NCBI GenBank assembly: GCA_020852055.1 | Contig: JADZBP010000163.1 | Coordinates: forward strand, 1-40,295 | DNA length: 40,295 nucleotides | Source of the DNA: Candidatus Latescibacterota bacterium | Lineage (GTDB): Bacteria; Latescibacterota; UBA2968; UBA8231 | Reading direction: 5' to 3' | Part shown: piece after piece, positions 32,383 to 40,295 of the stretch | How positions within the stretch are numbered: position 1 is the stretch's first letter | Layout: each line of letters opens with the position of its first letter | Position numbers and translations under genes: made by a program | The notes under the pieces: model-generated | The model's database searches: none | Told to the model about the DNA's origin: nothing | Seen by the model: only the letters and a program-made list of their open reading frames with translations

Positions 32383-35025
32383 ATGTCCGCGTTCCTGAAC
32401 CGCTACGCCGCTTTCCTGAGCCGGAACCCCGCCCGGGTTTTCCTGCTGGCCTGCCTCTTCACCACCGGCTCGGCCTTCTACGCCTCCAACCTCGAACTGC
32501 GCAGCAATTTCGAGGAGTTGTTGCCCGACTCCTACCGCAGCGTGCAGGACCTGCACCGGCTGGTCGGCCGGGTGGGTGGCCTGGGCAACCTGGTGGTGGC
32601 GGTCGAATGCGACGACCTGAAGGCCTCGGAGCGTTTTGCCGAAGACCTGGTGCCGCGCCTCAAGCAGAACCTGCCGCCCAACTACGTGCGCTACGTGGAG
32701 TACAAGGTCGACGAGCAGAAGGCCTTTTACGAGAAGAACAAGTATCTCTACGTAGATCTATCAGACTTGCAGGATATCCGCGACCGGGTCAAGGACCGCA
32801 TCGAGGAGGAGAAGTGGAAGCGCTCGCCCCTGGCTGTCGATATGGGGCTGGAGGACGAGGAGGAACCCAAGAGCGAGTTCAGCCTGGCCGACATCGAGCA
32901 GAAATACGAGAAGAAGCGGTCCAAGCTGGAGAAATACCCCGACGGCTATTTTGTCGGTGAGGACGGCCGGCTGCTGGCCATCCTGGTCAAGCCCTACGGT
33001 ACTGCCAGCGGCATCGACTTCTCGCGCAAGCTGGTCAAGGCGGTGGAGAAAGAGATCACCGCCCTTAATCCCTCCTCGTACCATCCCTCGATGAAGGTGG
33101 GGCTGACCGGCAAGTACCGCACCAACATCGACCAGTACCAGTCGCTCACCGACGATATCGTCTCCACCACCGCCTTCACGGTGATGCTGGTCATCCTCTC
33201 GGTCTACGCCTTCTACCGCACGGCCGGGGCCTTCATCTGCCTGGGCATCACCGTGAGCATGGGGGTGGCCTGGACCTTTGCCCTGGCCTACTGGCACATC
33301 GGCTACCTCAACTCGCAGACCGCCTTTCTCGCCTCCATCATCGTGGGCAACGGCATCAACTACGGCATCATCTTCACGGCCCGCTACCAGGAGGAGCGCC
33401 GCGCCGGCATCCCCACTCCGGAGGCACTGGCCTCCTCGATCCGCAACACCATCCAGGCCACCGCCACCGCCTCGCTGGCCACCTGTGTCTCCTTTGCCGC
33501 GCTGATGGCCACCGCCTTCAAGGGTTTCAACCAGTTCGGTTTCATCGGTGGTTTCGGCATGGCCCTGTGCTGGCTGGCCTCCTTCACCGTGCTGCCCGCC
33601 TGCGTGGTGCTCTACGAGCGCATCTTCCTGAGCAAGACCGGCTGGGGCAGCGGGCCGCCGCGCCGCCCGCTGGTGGCGGCCGGGGTGGCCTGGGCTATCT
33701 GCCGCTGGGTGGTGTACCTGGACTATGTGGAGACCACCGCCGTCGCCCTGGCCGTGGGTGCGGTGATCTGGGGCGCCCAGCGCCTGCTGCGGCGCCGGGG
33801 CGTTCATCACCGCGAGGATGGCGCCATCGTCGGCCCCGCCGCCGACCTGGTGGAGCGGCACCCGCGCATCCTGGCCTACAGTTCGGTGGTAGCCGTGCTG
33901 GTTTCGGTGGGGCTGATCATCTGGTTCATCCCCAACTCCTTCGAGTACGACTTCTCCAAGCTGCTGCAGAAGAGCCGCAAGAAGACCGAGGCCGAGGCCC
34001 TGAAGACCCGGGTCAACGCCATCTTCGGGGAGTCGTTATCGCCGGTGGTGATCGTCGCCGACCGTCTCGACCAGGTCGAGGCCATCCAGCGCGAGGTGCT
34101 GCGCAAACGCGACGCCGAGCCGGCCGACGACCGCATCATCGATACCTGCAAGACCCTGGTTGCCTCCCTGCCCAAGGATCAGGAGGCCAAGATGGCGGTG
34201 TTGCAGGAGCTGCGTATCCTGCTCGAAGACAACACGGTCTCCCTGCTTCCCGATTCCCTGCGGCGGAAGGTGGAAGAGATCCACAGCGAGATCATCCAGG
34301 TCAAACCCATCGGCATCGATGACCTGCCGCCGATGATGACCCATAATTACGAGGAATTGGACGGCAAGAAGGGGCTGATCGTCTACGTCTTTCCCCGGCC
34401 GGGCGCCGGGTTATGGGACGGCAGGCGGGTGATCCGTTTTGCCCAGAATGTGCGCACCACCGCCCTGCCCTCGGGGGAAACCATCTATACCTCGGGCGAG
34501 CCGGTGATCTTCGCCGATATGCTGGAGGCCGTGGCCCACGACGCCCCGCGCGCCGCCGCCGGCTCCATCCTGGGGGTAATGCTGTTGCTGCTGGTCAGCT
34601 TCCGCAGCCTGAAAGCCTCGCTAGTGGTGATGGCCTCGCTGCTGGCGGCAGTGTTGATGATGGGCGGGGGCATGGCCCTCTTCGACATCAAGCTCAACTT
34701 CTTCAACTTTGTGGTCATCCCCATCACCATCGGCATCGGGGTGGACTACGCGGTGAACATCTACCAGCGCTACCACCTCGAAGGCCCCGGCTCGGTGGGC
34801 TTTGTCATCCGCCGTTCGGGCGGGGCCGTGGCCCTGTGTTCGCTGACCACCATCATCGGCTACTGCGCCCTGATCATCGCCCAGAACGCGGCCCTCACCT
34901 CCTTTGGCTGGATGGCCAATATCGGCGAGTTCGCCTGCCTCTTCACCGCCATCCTTTCCATGCCCGCCTTCCTGCTCCTGGCCGAGCGCCACCGGGCCCG
35001 CAAAAAGGCGGCTCAGGCGCAATAA
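32383..35025 (+). CDS. MMPL/RND-family exporter (HpnN-like)
   Basis: 880 residues, close to the usual size of HpnN-type MMPL exporters. The layout is one membrane segment near 19-34, a large outer loop (~35-255, charged and probably coiled in parts), five to six segments (~255-415), and then the same pattern again after ~490. The first half has the motif VGNGINYGIIFTARYQEE with N326 where the second half has D788 (IGIGVDYAVNIYQRY). The acidic residue in the second half is the likely proton-relay site, so the halves are not equivalent. The family exports lipids, hopanoids or polyketides using the proton gradient. The operon context suggests a lipid or ester product handled by the hydrolase and isomerase upstream; this is inference. 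The start at ATG 32383 has GGAGAAAG upstream. Confidence 0.88.
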   Translation: MSAFLNRYAAFLSRNPARVFLLACLFTTGSAFYASNLELRSNFEELLPDSYRSVQDLHRLVGRVGGLGNLVVAVECDDLKASERFAEDLVPRLKQNLPPNYVRYVEYKVDEQKAFYEKNKYLYVDLSDLQDIRDRVKDRIEEEKWKRSPLAVDMGLEDEEEPKSEFSLADIEQKYEKKRSKLEKYPDGYFVGEDGRLLAILVKPYGTASGIDFSRKLVKAVEKEITALNPSSYHPSMKVGLTGKYRTNIDQYQSLTDDIVSTTAFTVMLVILSVYAFYRTAGAFICLGITVSMGVAWTFALAYWHIGYLNSQTAFLASIIVGNGINYGIIFTARYQEERRAGIPTPEALASSIRNTIQATATASLATCVSFAALMATAFKGFNQFGFIGGFGMALCWLASFTVLPACVVLYERIFLSKTGWGSGPPRRPLVAAGVAWAICRWVVYLDYVETTAVALAVGAVIWGAQRLLRRRGVHHREDGAIVGPAADLVERHPRILAYSSVVAVLVSVGLIIWFIPNSFEYDFSKLLQKSRKKTEAEALKTRVNAIFGESLSPVVIVADRLDQVEAIQREVLRKRDAEPADDRIIDTCKTLVASLPKDQEAKMAVLQELRILLEDNTVSLLPDSLRRKVEEIHSEIIQVKPIGIDDLPPMMTHNYEELDGKKGLIVYVFPRPGAGLWDGRRVIRFAQNVRTTALPSGETIYTSGEPVIFADMLEAVAHDAPRAAAGSILGVMLLLLVSFRSLKASLVVMASLLAAVLMMGGGMALFDIKLNFFNFVVIPITIGIGVDYAVNIYQRYHLEGPGSVGFVIRRSGGAVALCSLTTIIGYCALIIAQNAALTSFGWMANIGEFACLFTAILSMPAFLLLAERHRARKKAAQAQ

Positions 35026-35038
35026 GCGAGGCGCCGGC

Positions 35039-36253
35039 TCAGCCCCATACCCCCGATACCGCCCCGCCTCGGGCGATCATGCGCTCCAGCCCCTGCAGGC
35101 AGCGCATGACACAGCGGGGGTGGTGGTAGTTCTCCTTGCGGGTGGTGTGAGGCTCAAAGGTCATCTGCCGATCCCCGGCCACCTGGTAGAGCAGGTGGCC
35201 GTGCGGCTTGAGCGCACACTTCGCCTCGATCCACTCGAAGATCCGCGCAAACCACTGCCACGCCCACTCGTCCCCGGTGTGCTCCATCAGCAGCAGGCAG
35301 CCCAGCAATCCTTCCTCCTGCAGCCACAGCACCTTGTCCAGCTCAAAGTAGTTGGTCTTCACCCGCAGCGAGCGGAAGAGGCCGCCGTATACATCGTCCC
35401 AGGCCACCTCGACGTGGCGGCGAAAACGCGCCGCACACAGGTCGAAGAGGGCGCGGTCTTTTCTACGCAGCGCCTCGGCCATGGTCATCCACAAGGTCTC
35501 GATACCGTGGCCCAGGTAGCAGAAATCCTCGTTGTCGTCGTCGGGCCGGTTCAGATTGCCGTCGAGGGCCTCGTTGGTGAGCTGGTACTGCTGGTTCCAG
35601 AACCGCACGGTGATGCCCTGCACCATCTCGTTGGCCAGGGCGGCCAGCTCGGCGTCGCCGGGCCGCTGCTCCAGCATCTGGGTCAGGGTCAGGAGCAAAA
35701 CCATGTTCCCGCCCAGCACCCGCATGCCCGGGTAACACCGGGGGATGTAGGATTCGTCCACCGGGCGCTGCGGATCGCGGTAGAGCGCCACCACCTTCAG
35801 CAGGGTTTCCCGCGCCAGGGCAAAGGCCTCCTGATCGCCGCTGGCCGCCGCGTACGCCTGTAACCCCTCGGCGACGAAGAGGCTCTCGTACCCGCGCTTC
35901 GAGGCCGGCACGGTGATCTGCCCCTCAGGACCCAGGCTACCGGCCCACCAGCCCTCGGCATCGCGGCCATGGGCCAGCAGAAACTGCGCCGTCCGCGCCG
36001 CGATCTTCAGCGCGTCCCCATCGTCGAAGTGGCGCGCCAGGTAGGAATACACCCACAGGCCCCGCCCCTGGTACCACATGAATTTGTCGTCATCCAGGCG
36101 GGTCCCGTCGTGGTCGAGGGTGCAGAAGAAGCCGCCGCGCTGATGGTCGACCCCGTGCCGGCTCCAGAAGGGCAGGTACTCCTCGAAGAGGTAGTGCCGA
36201 TAGTGGTCGCGCACCTCCTGCAGGGTGCGCTTGCCGATGTGGGTGCGGGTCAT
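35039..36253 (-). CDS. N-acylglucosamine 2-epimerase (AGE) family protein
   Basis: 404 residues from ATG 36253, overlapping the end of the PhyH gene by four bases, with GGAGG upstream. The (alpha/alpha)6-barrel pattern of AGE and cellobiose 2-epimerase is visible: FWSRHGVDHQRGGFFCTLDHDG at the start, then MWYQGRGLWVYSYLARHF, LGHGIETLWMTMAEA with the conserved His and Glu, and NYHHPRCVMRCL near the C-terminus, which matches the second catalytic His. The family epimerises or isomerises free sugars (GlcNAc, mannose, cellobiose). It acts in the cytoplasm, as no signal peptide is seen. It is the last gene of the pepF-PhyH-AGE unit and is convergent with the exporter gene, whose stop lies 13 bp from its own. 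Confidence 0.88.
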   Translation of the reverse strand: MTRTHIGKRTLQEVRDHYRHYLFEEYLPFWSRHGVDHQRGGFFCTLDHDGTRLDDDKFMWYQGRGLWVYSYLARHFDDGDALKIAARTAQFLLAHGRDAEGWWAGSLGPEGQITVPASKRGYESLFVAEGLQAYAAASGDQEAFALARETLLKVVALYRDPQRPVDESYIPRCYPGMRVLGGNMVLLLTLTQMLEQRPGDAELAALANEMVQGITVRFWNQQYQLTNEALDGNLNRPDDDNEDFCYLGHGIETLWMTMAEALRRKDRALFDLCAARFRRHVEVAWDDVYGGLFRSLRVKTNYFELDKVLWLQEEGLLGCLLLMEHTGDEWAWQWFARIFEWIEAKCALKPHGHLLYQVAGDRQMTFEPHTTRKENYHHPRCVMRCLQGLERMIARGGAVSGVWG

Positions 36254-37158
36254 GGGTTTGCCTCCTCTGCCCTACCTTGCCTCAGTGCCTCCGCCCAGGC
36301 CTTGAGCGGGATGTCCTCGTCCCTGGGCCGCCAGTAGCGCGAGACCGGCTGCGCCTCGTCGTCGCCGGCGTAGTTCTTCTTGCCGGTGCCCAGCTCTCCC
36401 AGTAACTGCAACTGGATCAGAGTGCAGCCCTCCAGCACCGCCGGGTCCTGGTGCTCGAAGTCCGAGGGCCGGATCCAGCGGGGATGATAGCCGTAGTACA
36501 GGCATTTGCGCGCTTGGCCCGAAAGGTTGGGCGAGACGCAGTGGCACAGGGCCGTGCGCCACACCAGCGCCGTGCCAGGCCGCACGTTCACCTCGACGAT
36601 CCGCGCCGGATCGGCGCCGTTGCGGCGGTCCCCCCCGAGCCAGGGCGAGGTGCGGTGGCTGCCGCGCACCACACAGATGGCCCCGCTGTTGTGCTGCGTT
36701 AGATCCGTCAGGTAGTAGCCGATCTTCATCTCCATGAACGGAATCACCCCGTCCACCAGGGGCCAGCCATAGTCGGGCTGGTCGGCGTGCCAGGGAAAGA
36801 AACTCTCAGCCGAGCCCAGTTCCTTTTCGGCGACCGCCGCAACCTGTGAGGGGCGCACGTCCATATGCGAGGTGCGCAACTGAATGTTGAACCCCATCAG
36901 ATCCACCACCAACGGCAACATACCGGGGTGGTCCATCACCTTCTTGAACACCGGGTGCAGGGCGACGATGTTGCGCATCTGAAAGGACTCGTGCGGCCCC
37001 AGGTTCCGCTCTCGCCGGTAGCGCCCATCCAGCTCATCGATGACCGCCAGCAACTCGGCGATCTCCGGCGGGCTCAGGGCCTCCTCCACCAGAAAGAACC
37101 CGTCCTCCTCGAACTGCCGCTCCTGTTGGGGGGTCAGCTTCAGCTTTTTGTTAGCCAT
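36250..37158 (-). CDS. Phytanoyl-CoA dioxygenase (PhyH) family Fe(II)/2-oxoglutarate oxygenase
   Basis: 302 residues from ATG 37158 after GGTGGAG. The facial triad is complete: H124-A-D126 in PWHADQPDY and H206 in LCHCVSPN. R217 in QARKCLYYG is suitable for binding 2-oxoglutarate, and the jelly-roll strands between fit the family (GAICVVRGSHRTSPW). The enzyme should hydroxylate an unactivated carbon using O2 and 2-oxoglutarate. The substrate is unknown; bacterial members act on lipids, sugars, phosphonates or natural products. Coupling by an ATGA overlap to an AGE-family sugar epimerase suggests a sugar-related substrate, but this is only inference. It lies 9 bp after the oligoendopeptidase gene. 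Confidence 0.9.
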   Translation of the reverse strand: MANKKLKLTPQQERQFEEDGFFLVEEALSPPEIAELLAVIDELDGRYRRERNLGPHESFQMRNIVALHPVFKKVMDHPGMLPLVVDLMGFNIQLRTSHMDVRPSQVAAVAEKELGSAESFFPWHADQPDYGWPLVDGVIPFMEMKIGYYLTDLTQHNSGAICVVRGSHRTSPWLGGDRRNGADPARIVEVNVRPGTALVWRTALCHCVSPNLSGQARKCLYYGYHPRWIRPSDFEHQDPAVLEGCTLIQLQLLGELGTGKKNYAGDDEAQPVSRYWRPRDEDIPLKAWAEALRQGRAEEANP

Positions 37159-37167
37159 CGCTCCACC

Positions 37168-38958
37168 TCAGCCCGCCAGCTTCTTCGCTTCTTCCACCCG
37201 CTGCCGGATCAGATCGCAGCCGCCCTGCCAGAACTCGCGGCTGGCGATGTCGAAACCCATGGCCCCCACCAACTCGGCCGGCGAACGCGAACCACCCGCC
37301 GCCAGCAGCGAGAAGTACTTCTCCACGAAGGCCTGCCCCTCGCGCTGGTAACAGGCGTACAGGGCCAGCACTAGCAACTCGCCAAAGGCATAGGCATACA
37401 CGTAGAAGGGGGTACTGACGATATGGGGGATATAACTCCACCAGCAGGCATGGCCCTCCCCCAGTTTGAGGGCATCCCCGAACATCGCCTGCATGTGTTT
37501 CTGCCACAGGGCATCGAACTTCTCGGCCGGCAACTCCCCCTGGGTGCGGCGGGCCTGGTGGGCTTCCTGCTCGAAGCGGTACATGGAAATCTGGCGGAAG
37601 ACCGTGGCGAAGGTGTCCTCGATCTTGTGGCACAGGAGGGCCAGCCTATCCTGGGAGGAGGTGAGGCGTTTTTGCAGGTGGTCGAAGACCAGGATCTCGC
37701 CAAAGGTGCTGGCCGTTTCGGCCATGGGCAGCACCGGGTAGTAGTCGAGCAGGTGGTTGCGGCTGGCCAAGAGGTCGTGGATGCCGTGGCCCAACTCGTG
37801 GGCCAGGGTCATCACGTCGCGCGGCTGGCTGGTGTAGTTGAGCAGCACGTACGGGTGGAGGTCCGGGGTGACCCCGGCGCAGAAAGCCCCACCCCGCTTG
37901 CCATCCCCCAGGGCCGCGTCGATCCAGCGTTTGCTGAAAAAAGGCTCGGCCAACTCGGCCAGGCGCGGCGAGAACCCGCCGAAGGCCTCCAACACCAGGC
38001 CCTGGGCCTGGCCGAAGGCAATGGGCTCCTCCTCACCGCCGATGGGGGCGTAGCGGTCGTAGTGGGTCAGCTCGGCCAGCCCCAGCAACCGCCCTTTGAG
38101 ATGATAGTAATCGGCGACGATGTCGAAGTTGTCGGCGCAGACCTGGCTCATCACCTCCACCACCTCGCCACTGAGTTCGTTGTCGAGGTGGCGGCTGGCC
38201 GCCGGCGACTCGTAGTGCCGCAGCCGGTCGAGCACGTCCTTCTCGTGCAGTAGTGTGTTATAGATGAAGGTGGCCAGATGGGCGTTCTGTTTGAGCGCCG
38301 CGGTGACCGACTCGGCCGCTGCCCGACGCACGCTGCGGTCCGGGTCGTGCAGGAGGGCCAGCACCTGGCTCTGGGTCATCTCCTGCACCTGGCCCTCGCG
38401 CTCCACCCGGTACCGGGTGCGGGTGTTGATCTCGGTGGACAGGCGCGAAAAGGCCTGGCCGCGCACATTGGCGGTCTCCACCAGGATCTTTTCCTCGGGT
38501 TCGGTGAGATTGTGCGCTGCCAGCCGCCGCTGGTGGTCGAGGTAGTGCCGGTAGAGCGCCAGTTCGGAGCTGGCGCTGAGGGCCTGGTAGGTGGCCTCGG
38601 GGATCTGCCCGATCTCCAGGTCGAAGAAGACCAGCAGGGTTCCCACCGCGCTGCCGAACTCGCGGCTTTTCTGCAAGAGCGCCCCGCGCGCCGGGTCCTG
38701 GGTGTTGGTGGAGAAGAGCAGCGAGGCAAAGGCCTGGGGGCGGTACTGGTTGCGCAGCAGCGCCTCGTACTCGTCGAGAGCGGCGCGCAGATGGCTGGCC
38801 TGCAACTGCGCCACCGCGATGGTGCCCTTGAAGCGGCGGGCAAACTCCTCGGCCCGCACCCGACCAGCCTGCATATCCGTTTCGAGGCGGGGATCATCCA
38901 CCCCGGTGTAGAGGTCGGAAAGATCCCAGGTGGGCAAGGTCTCGGCGGACTGTATCAT
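37168..38958 (-). CDS. pepF: Oligoendopeptidase F (M3 family zinc peptidase)
   Basis: 596 residues, typical for PepF. The ATG at 38958 has GAGGAG; the frame extends to 38988 without support. The zinc site is H387-E388-L-G-H391 (MTLAHELGHG) with E414 in MAETASTFGE as third ligand, and the C-terminal region carries the family's aromatic motif IPHIVSTPFYVYAYAFGELL. Upstream, KRGGAFCAGVTPDLHPYVLLNYT lies in the substrate-binding region. It cleaves short peptides in the cytoplasm and would use peptides brought in by transporters. It is the first gene of the unit with the PhyH and AGE genes, although no functional link is evident. Confidence 0.93.
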   Translation of the reverse strand: MIQSAETLPTWDLSDLYTGVDDPRLETDMQAGRVRAEEFARRFKGTIAVAQLQASHLRAALDEYEALLRNQYRPQAFASLLFSTNTQDPARGALLQKSREFGSAVGTLLVFFDLEIGQIPEATYQALSASSELALYRHYLDHQRRLAAHNLTEPEEKILVETANVRGQAFSRLSTEINTRTRYRVEREGQVQEMTQSQVLALLHDPDRSVRRAAAESVTAALKQNAHLATFIYNTLLHEKDVLDRLRHYESPAASRHLDNELSGEVVEVMSQVCADNFDIVADYYHLKGRLLGLAELTHYDRYAPIGGEEEPIAFGQAQGLVLEAFGGFSPRLAELAEPFFSKRWIDAALGDGKRGGAFCAGVTPDLHPYVLLNYTSQPRDVMTLAHELGHGIHDLLASRNHLLDYYPVLPMAETASTFGEILVFDHLQKRLTSSQDRLALLCHKIEDTFATVFRQISMYRFEQEAHQARRTQGELPAEKFDALWQKHMQAMFGDALKLGEGHACWWSYIPHIVSTPFYVYAYAFGELLVLALYACYQREGQAFVEKYFSLLAAGGSRSPAELVGAMGFDIASREFWQGGCDLIRQRVEEAKKLAG

Positions 38959-39086
38959 GGCTACTCCTCGTCGTCGTGGTGGAAGCACCTAGGCGCGGAC
39001 CTTCGGGGGCCCGTGCGTAGGCGCTCAGGCATGCGGGAGTTATCTTAGGGGAGTTGGCTCACAGGCGCAACTCGAACCCCATCTAT

Positions 39087-40097
39087 ATGAATCGATACCC
39101 CGAAACCCCGCCCGCCGAAACCCTCGCCGACGCAGCGCAGTATTTCCCGCCCGCCGACGGGGTGTACCAGGTGAAGCCCGGCCTCATGCGCCTGGGCCAC
39201 GACCTGGGCAAGGGCCCGGCCGACACCCAGGTCTTCCAGTTCGACCAGAGCTTCCCCCACTTCCGCCAGGCCAAACTCCAGGCCCGCGCCGAACGCCTCG
39301 CCAAATACTATCAGACCGCTGACTACGCTCCCGAAGTGGCCAACGCCCTGGCCTGTTTCCTCGTCCAGCGCCTCGCTCAGGAACACCCCGCCTTTTTCCA
39401 ACTGGAGGAAACCAGTACCGGCTCGCGCCTGCACTGCGCCCTCACCTCCGAAACCCTCCGCTTCAACAGCGAGTACCGACTAGTTGGAGTACAGGCGGCG
39501 GGTCTTTCCCCGACGCCCCCCTACACCGACGCCCTCGACGCCCTCGCCAGCCAAGTCCACGAAGACCTGGCCATAGTCTGCCGCCGGCCCGACGACTCCG
39601 ACTGGCTCGCCGCCGCCCATCTGTGTTGCCCCAACCACTGGGCCGCCGAGGAGAAGATCGGCCGCGACTTCGCCCAGGTACACGCCCCCGTCGCCGGCAT
39701 GGCCCCGCTCAACCAGCGCCGCGCCGACCTGGTGCGGGCCATGATCGAGCGCGGCCCCTACGTGCGTTTCTCCTGGGGCCTGGGCACCGATACCCGTCTC
39801 AACCACCACCCCGAACCCCCGCCCGGCATACCCGCCGCCAACTGGTACGGCCGCCATTTCGACCCCGCACAACCGCGCCTCTTCGTGCGGGTGGAGCGCC
39901 AGGTCCTGTGGAGTTTCCCCGCCCAGCAGGCCGCCCTCTTCACCATCCGCACCTCCTTCCGCGACTGCGCCCGCCTCACCCCGGAAGAGCGCACCCAGCT
40001 GCGCCTGGCCATCCTCTCCATGACCCCCGAAACCCTGGTCTACAAAGGCCTCGCCGCCCACCGCGATGCCATCCTGGAGTGGCTGGCAAAAATCTGA
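39087..40097 (+). CDS. DUF3445 / haem-dependent oxidative N-demethylase-like protein
   Basis: 336 residues. The family hallmark is the stretch AHLCCPNHWAAEEKIGRDF followed by AQVHAPVAGM (residues ~177-205). The end, with QQAALFTIRTSF, RDCARLTPEE and SMTPETLVYKGLA, also matches DUF3445 proteins. A characterised member is the alpha subunit of a haem-dependent oxidative N-demethylase from Pseudomonas, which removes methyl groups from dimethylamine-like substrates with O2. No reductase or beta/gamma subunit gene is adjacent, so the electron source is unclear. The ATG at 39087 has no ribosome site. An in-frame TTG at 39054 is the alternative, with AGGGGAG next to it but too close. It may be a single-gene unit. 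Confidence 0.82.
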   Translation: MNRYPETPPAETLADAAQYFPPADGVYQVKPGLMRLGHDLGKGPADTQVFQFDQSFPHFRQAKLQARAERLAKYYQTADYAPEVANALACFLVQRLAQEHPAFFQLEETSTGSRLHCALTSETLRFNSEYRLVGVQAAGLSPTPPYTDALDALASQVHEDLAIVCRRPDDSDWLAAAHLCCPNHWAAEEKIGRDFAQVHAPVAGMAPLNQRRADLVRAMIERGPYVRFSWGLGTDTRLNHHPEPPPGIPAANWYGRHFDPAQPRLFVRVERQVLWSFPAQQAALFTIRTSFRDCARLTPEERTQLRLAILSMTPETLVYKGLAAHRDAILEWLAKI

Positions 40098-40140
40098 GCC
40101 GCCCCGCCAACCCTTTGCCCGCTGCCAGACTCTAATGATG

Positions 40141-40146
40141 TAGAAT
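40141..40146 (+). promoter_or_regulatory. Candidate -10 box of the sigma-factor gene, leaderless geometry
   Basis: TAGAAT lies exactly 9 bp before the ATG at 40156, the same spacing as at the methyltransferase and nitrile hydratase starts. No -35 box is seen at 17 bp, and no clear ribosome site precedes the ATG. Confidence 0.4.
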
Positions 40147-40155
40147 GAGGCCGGC

Positions 40156-40295
40156 ATGGATTCCGACGAACGCATCCTGCTCCTGAGCGCCCGCGAGGGC
40201 GACCACCGGGCTTTTGCCGCCCTGGTGGCCGGCTGCGACCGCCGCATCCTCAGCCTGGCCTTCGACATGACCGGCAACAGCGAGGACGCCCAGGA
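40156..40295 (+). CDS. ECF-type RNA polymerase sigma factor, N-terminal part (3' end outside window)
   Basis: Only 46 codons are present before the window ends. The sequence LLLSAREGDHRAFAALV, then CDRRILSLAFDMTGNSEDAQ, matches sigma-70 region 2.1-2.2 of extracytoplasmic-function sigma factors, where the pattern is a Gly-Asp plus Ala-Phe helix, then an aromatic/Arg helix ending in a D/E-A-x-D segment. The start at ATG 40156 fits the normal position a few residues before region 2. Such factors direct RNA polymerase to a small regulon, often with an anti-sigma factor downstream, which would lie outside the window. The start has no Shine-Dalgarno sequence. Confidence 0.85.
   Translation, partial: MDSDERILLLSAREGDHRAFAALVAGCDRRILSLAFDMTGNSEDAQ

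Noticed and set aside
39506..39520. Third copy of the CCCCGACGCC repeat core.
   Set aside because: It lies inside the DUF3445 coding sequence and the similarity is only about ten bases, so chance is likely.

Overview
The window is about 40.3 kb of GC-rich bacterial DNA, densely coding on both strands, with no gene-free stretch longer than about 240 bp. I count 34 genes: 32 complete, one cut by the left edge and one cut by the right edge. I saw no rRNA, tRNA, transposase, phage gene or CRISPR array. Lipoprotein signals, a Tat-type Rieske protein and an RND/MMPL exporter point to a bacterium with an export-competent envelope, probably diderm. The mix of gene families recalls uncultured lineages such as Latescibacterota or Poribacteria, with some Chloroflexota-like features. 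It includes phytanoyl-CoA dioxygenase, AGE epimerase, enolase superfamily, several amidohydrolases, xylose-isomerase-like TIM barrels and a mannonate-dehydratase-like enzyme. That placement is inference and weak. Promoters are of the sigma-70 kind (TTGCCG-N17-TATAAT, TTGCAC-N17-TATTAT). Most genes have good Shine-Dalgarno sequences, but at least three appear leaderless or nearly so.

Layout. 1-3808 (minus): a sugar/uronate-acid cluster of an amidohydrolase, a mannonate-dehydratase-like enzyme and a lower-GC glycoside-hydrolase-like protein. 3897-4331 (+): a hotdog thioesterase. 4321-8409 (minus): a ferritin-like DUF455/ATP-grasp fusion, a kelch beta-propeller protein and a Rieske protein. 8499-9773 (+): an enolase-superfamily dehydratase or racemase. 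9774-13835 (minus): MTA phosphorylase, an orphan oligopeptide-type binding lipoprotein and a five-bladed-propeller glycosidase-like protein. 13836-14073: an intergenic region folding into a strong three-way-junction element. 14074-16425 (+): an XPD/DinG-like Fe-S helicase with an N-terminal RecB/Cas4-type nuclease domain. 16385-18639 (minus): an orphan DNA methyltransferase translationally coupled to an MFS transporter. 18697-20292 (+): a complete cobalt-type nitrile hydratase operon (beta, alpha, accessory protein).

20319-22050 (minus): an amidohydrolase/deacetylase and a YceB-like lipoprotein. 22163-24151 (+): two stereochemically different 2-hydroxyacid dehydrogenases. 24155-24925 (minus): a NUDIX hydrolase. 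25068-25265 (+): a small conserved-looking protein followed by a strong bidirectional terminator. 25325-28323 (minus): a histidine phosphatase and a GT-C glycosyltransferase with a TPR tail. 28442-35025 (+): a tightly coupled four-gene operon (two-domain alpha/beta hydrolase, polytopic membrane protein, TIM-barrel isomerase, MMPL exporter). 35039-38958 (minus): oligoendopeptidase F, PhyH dioxygenase and AGE epimerase. 39087-40097 (+): a DUF3445 haem-dependent demethylase-like protein. 40156-end (+): the start of an ECF sigma factor.

Taken together this is a catabolic and accessory-metabolism region (sugar acids, amides/nitriles, hydroxyacids, peptides). The best candidates for something undescribed are the structured intergenic element at 13873-14005, the DUF455/ATP-grasp gene set, the back-to-back leaderless promoters between the methyltransferase and nitrile hydratase, and the 28442-35025 operon.
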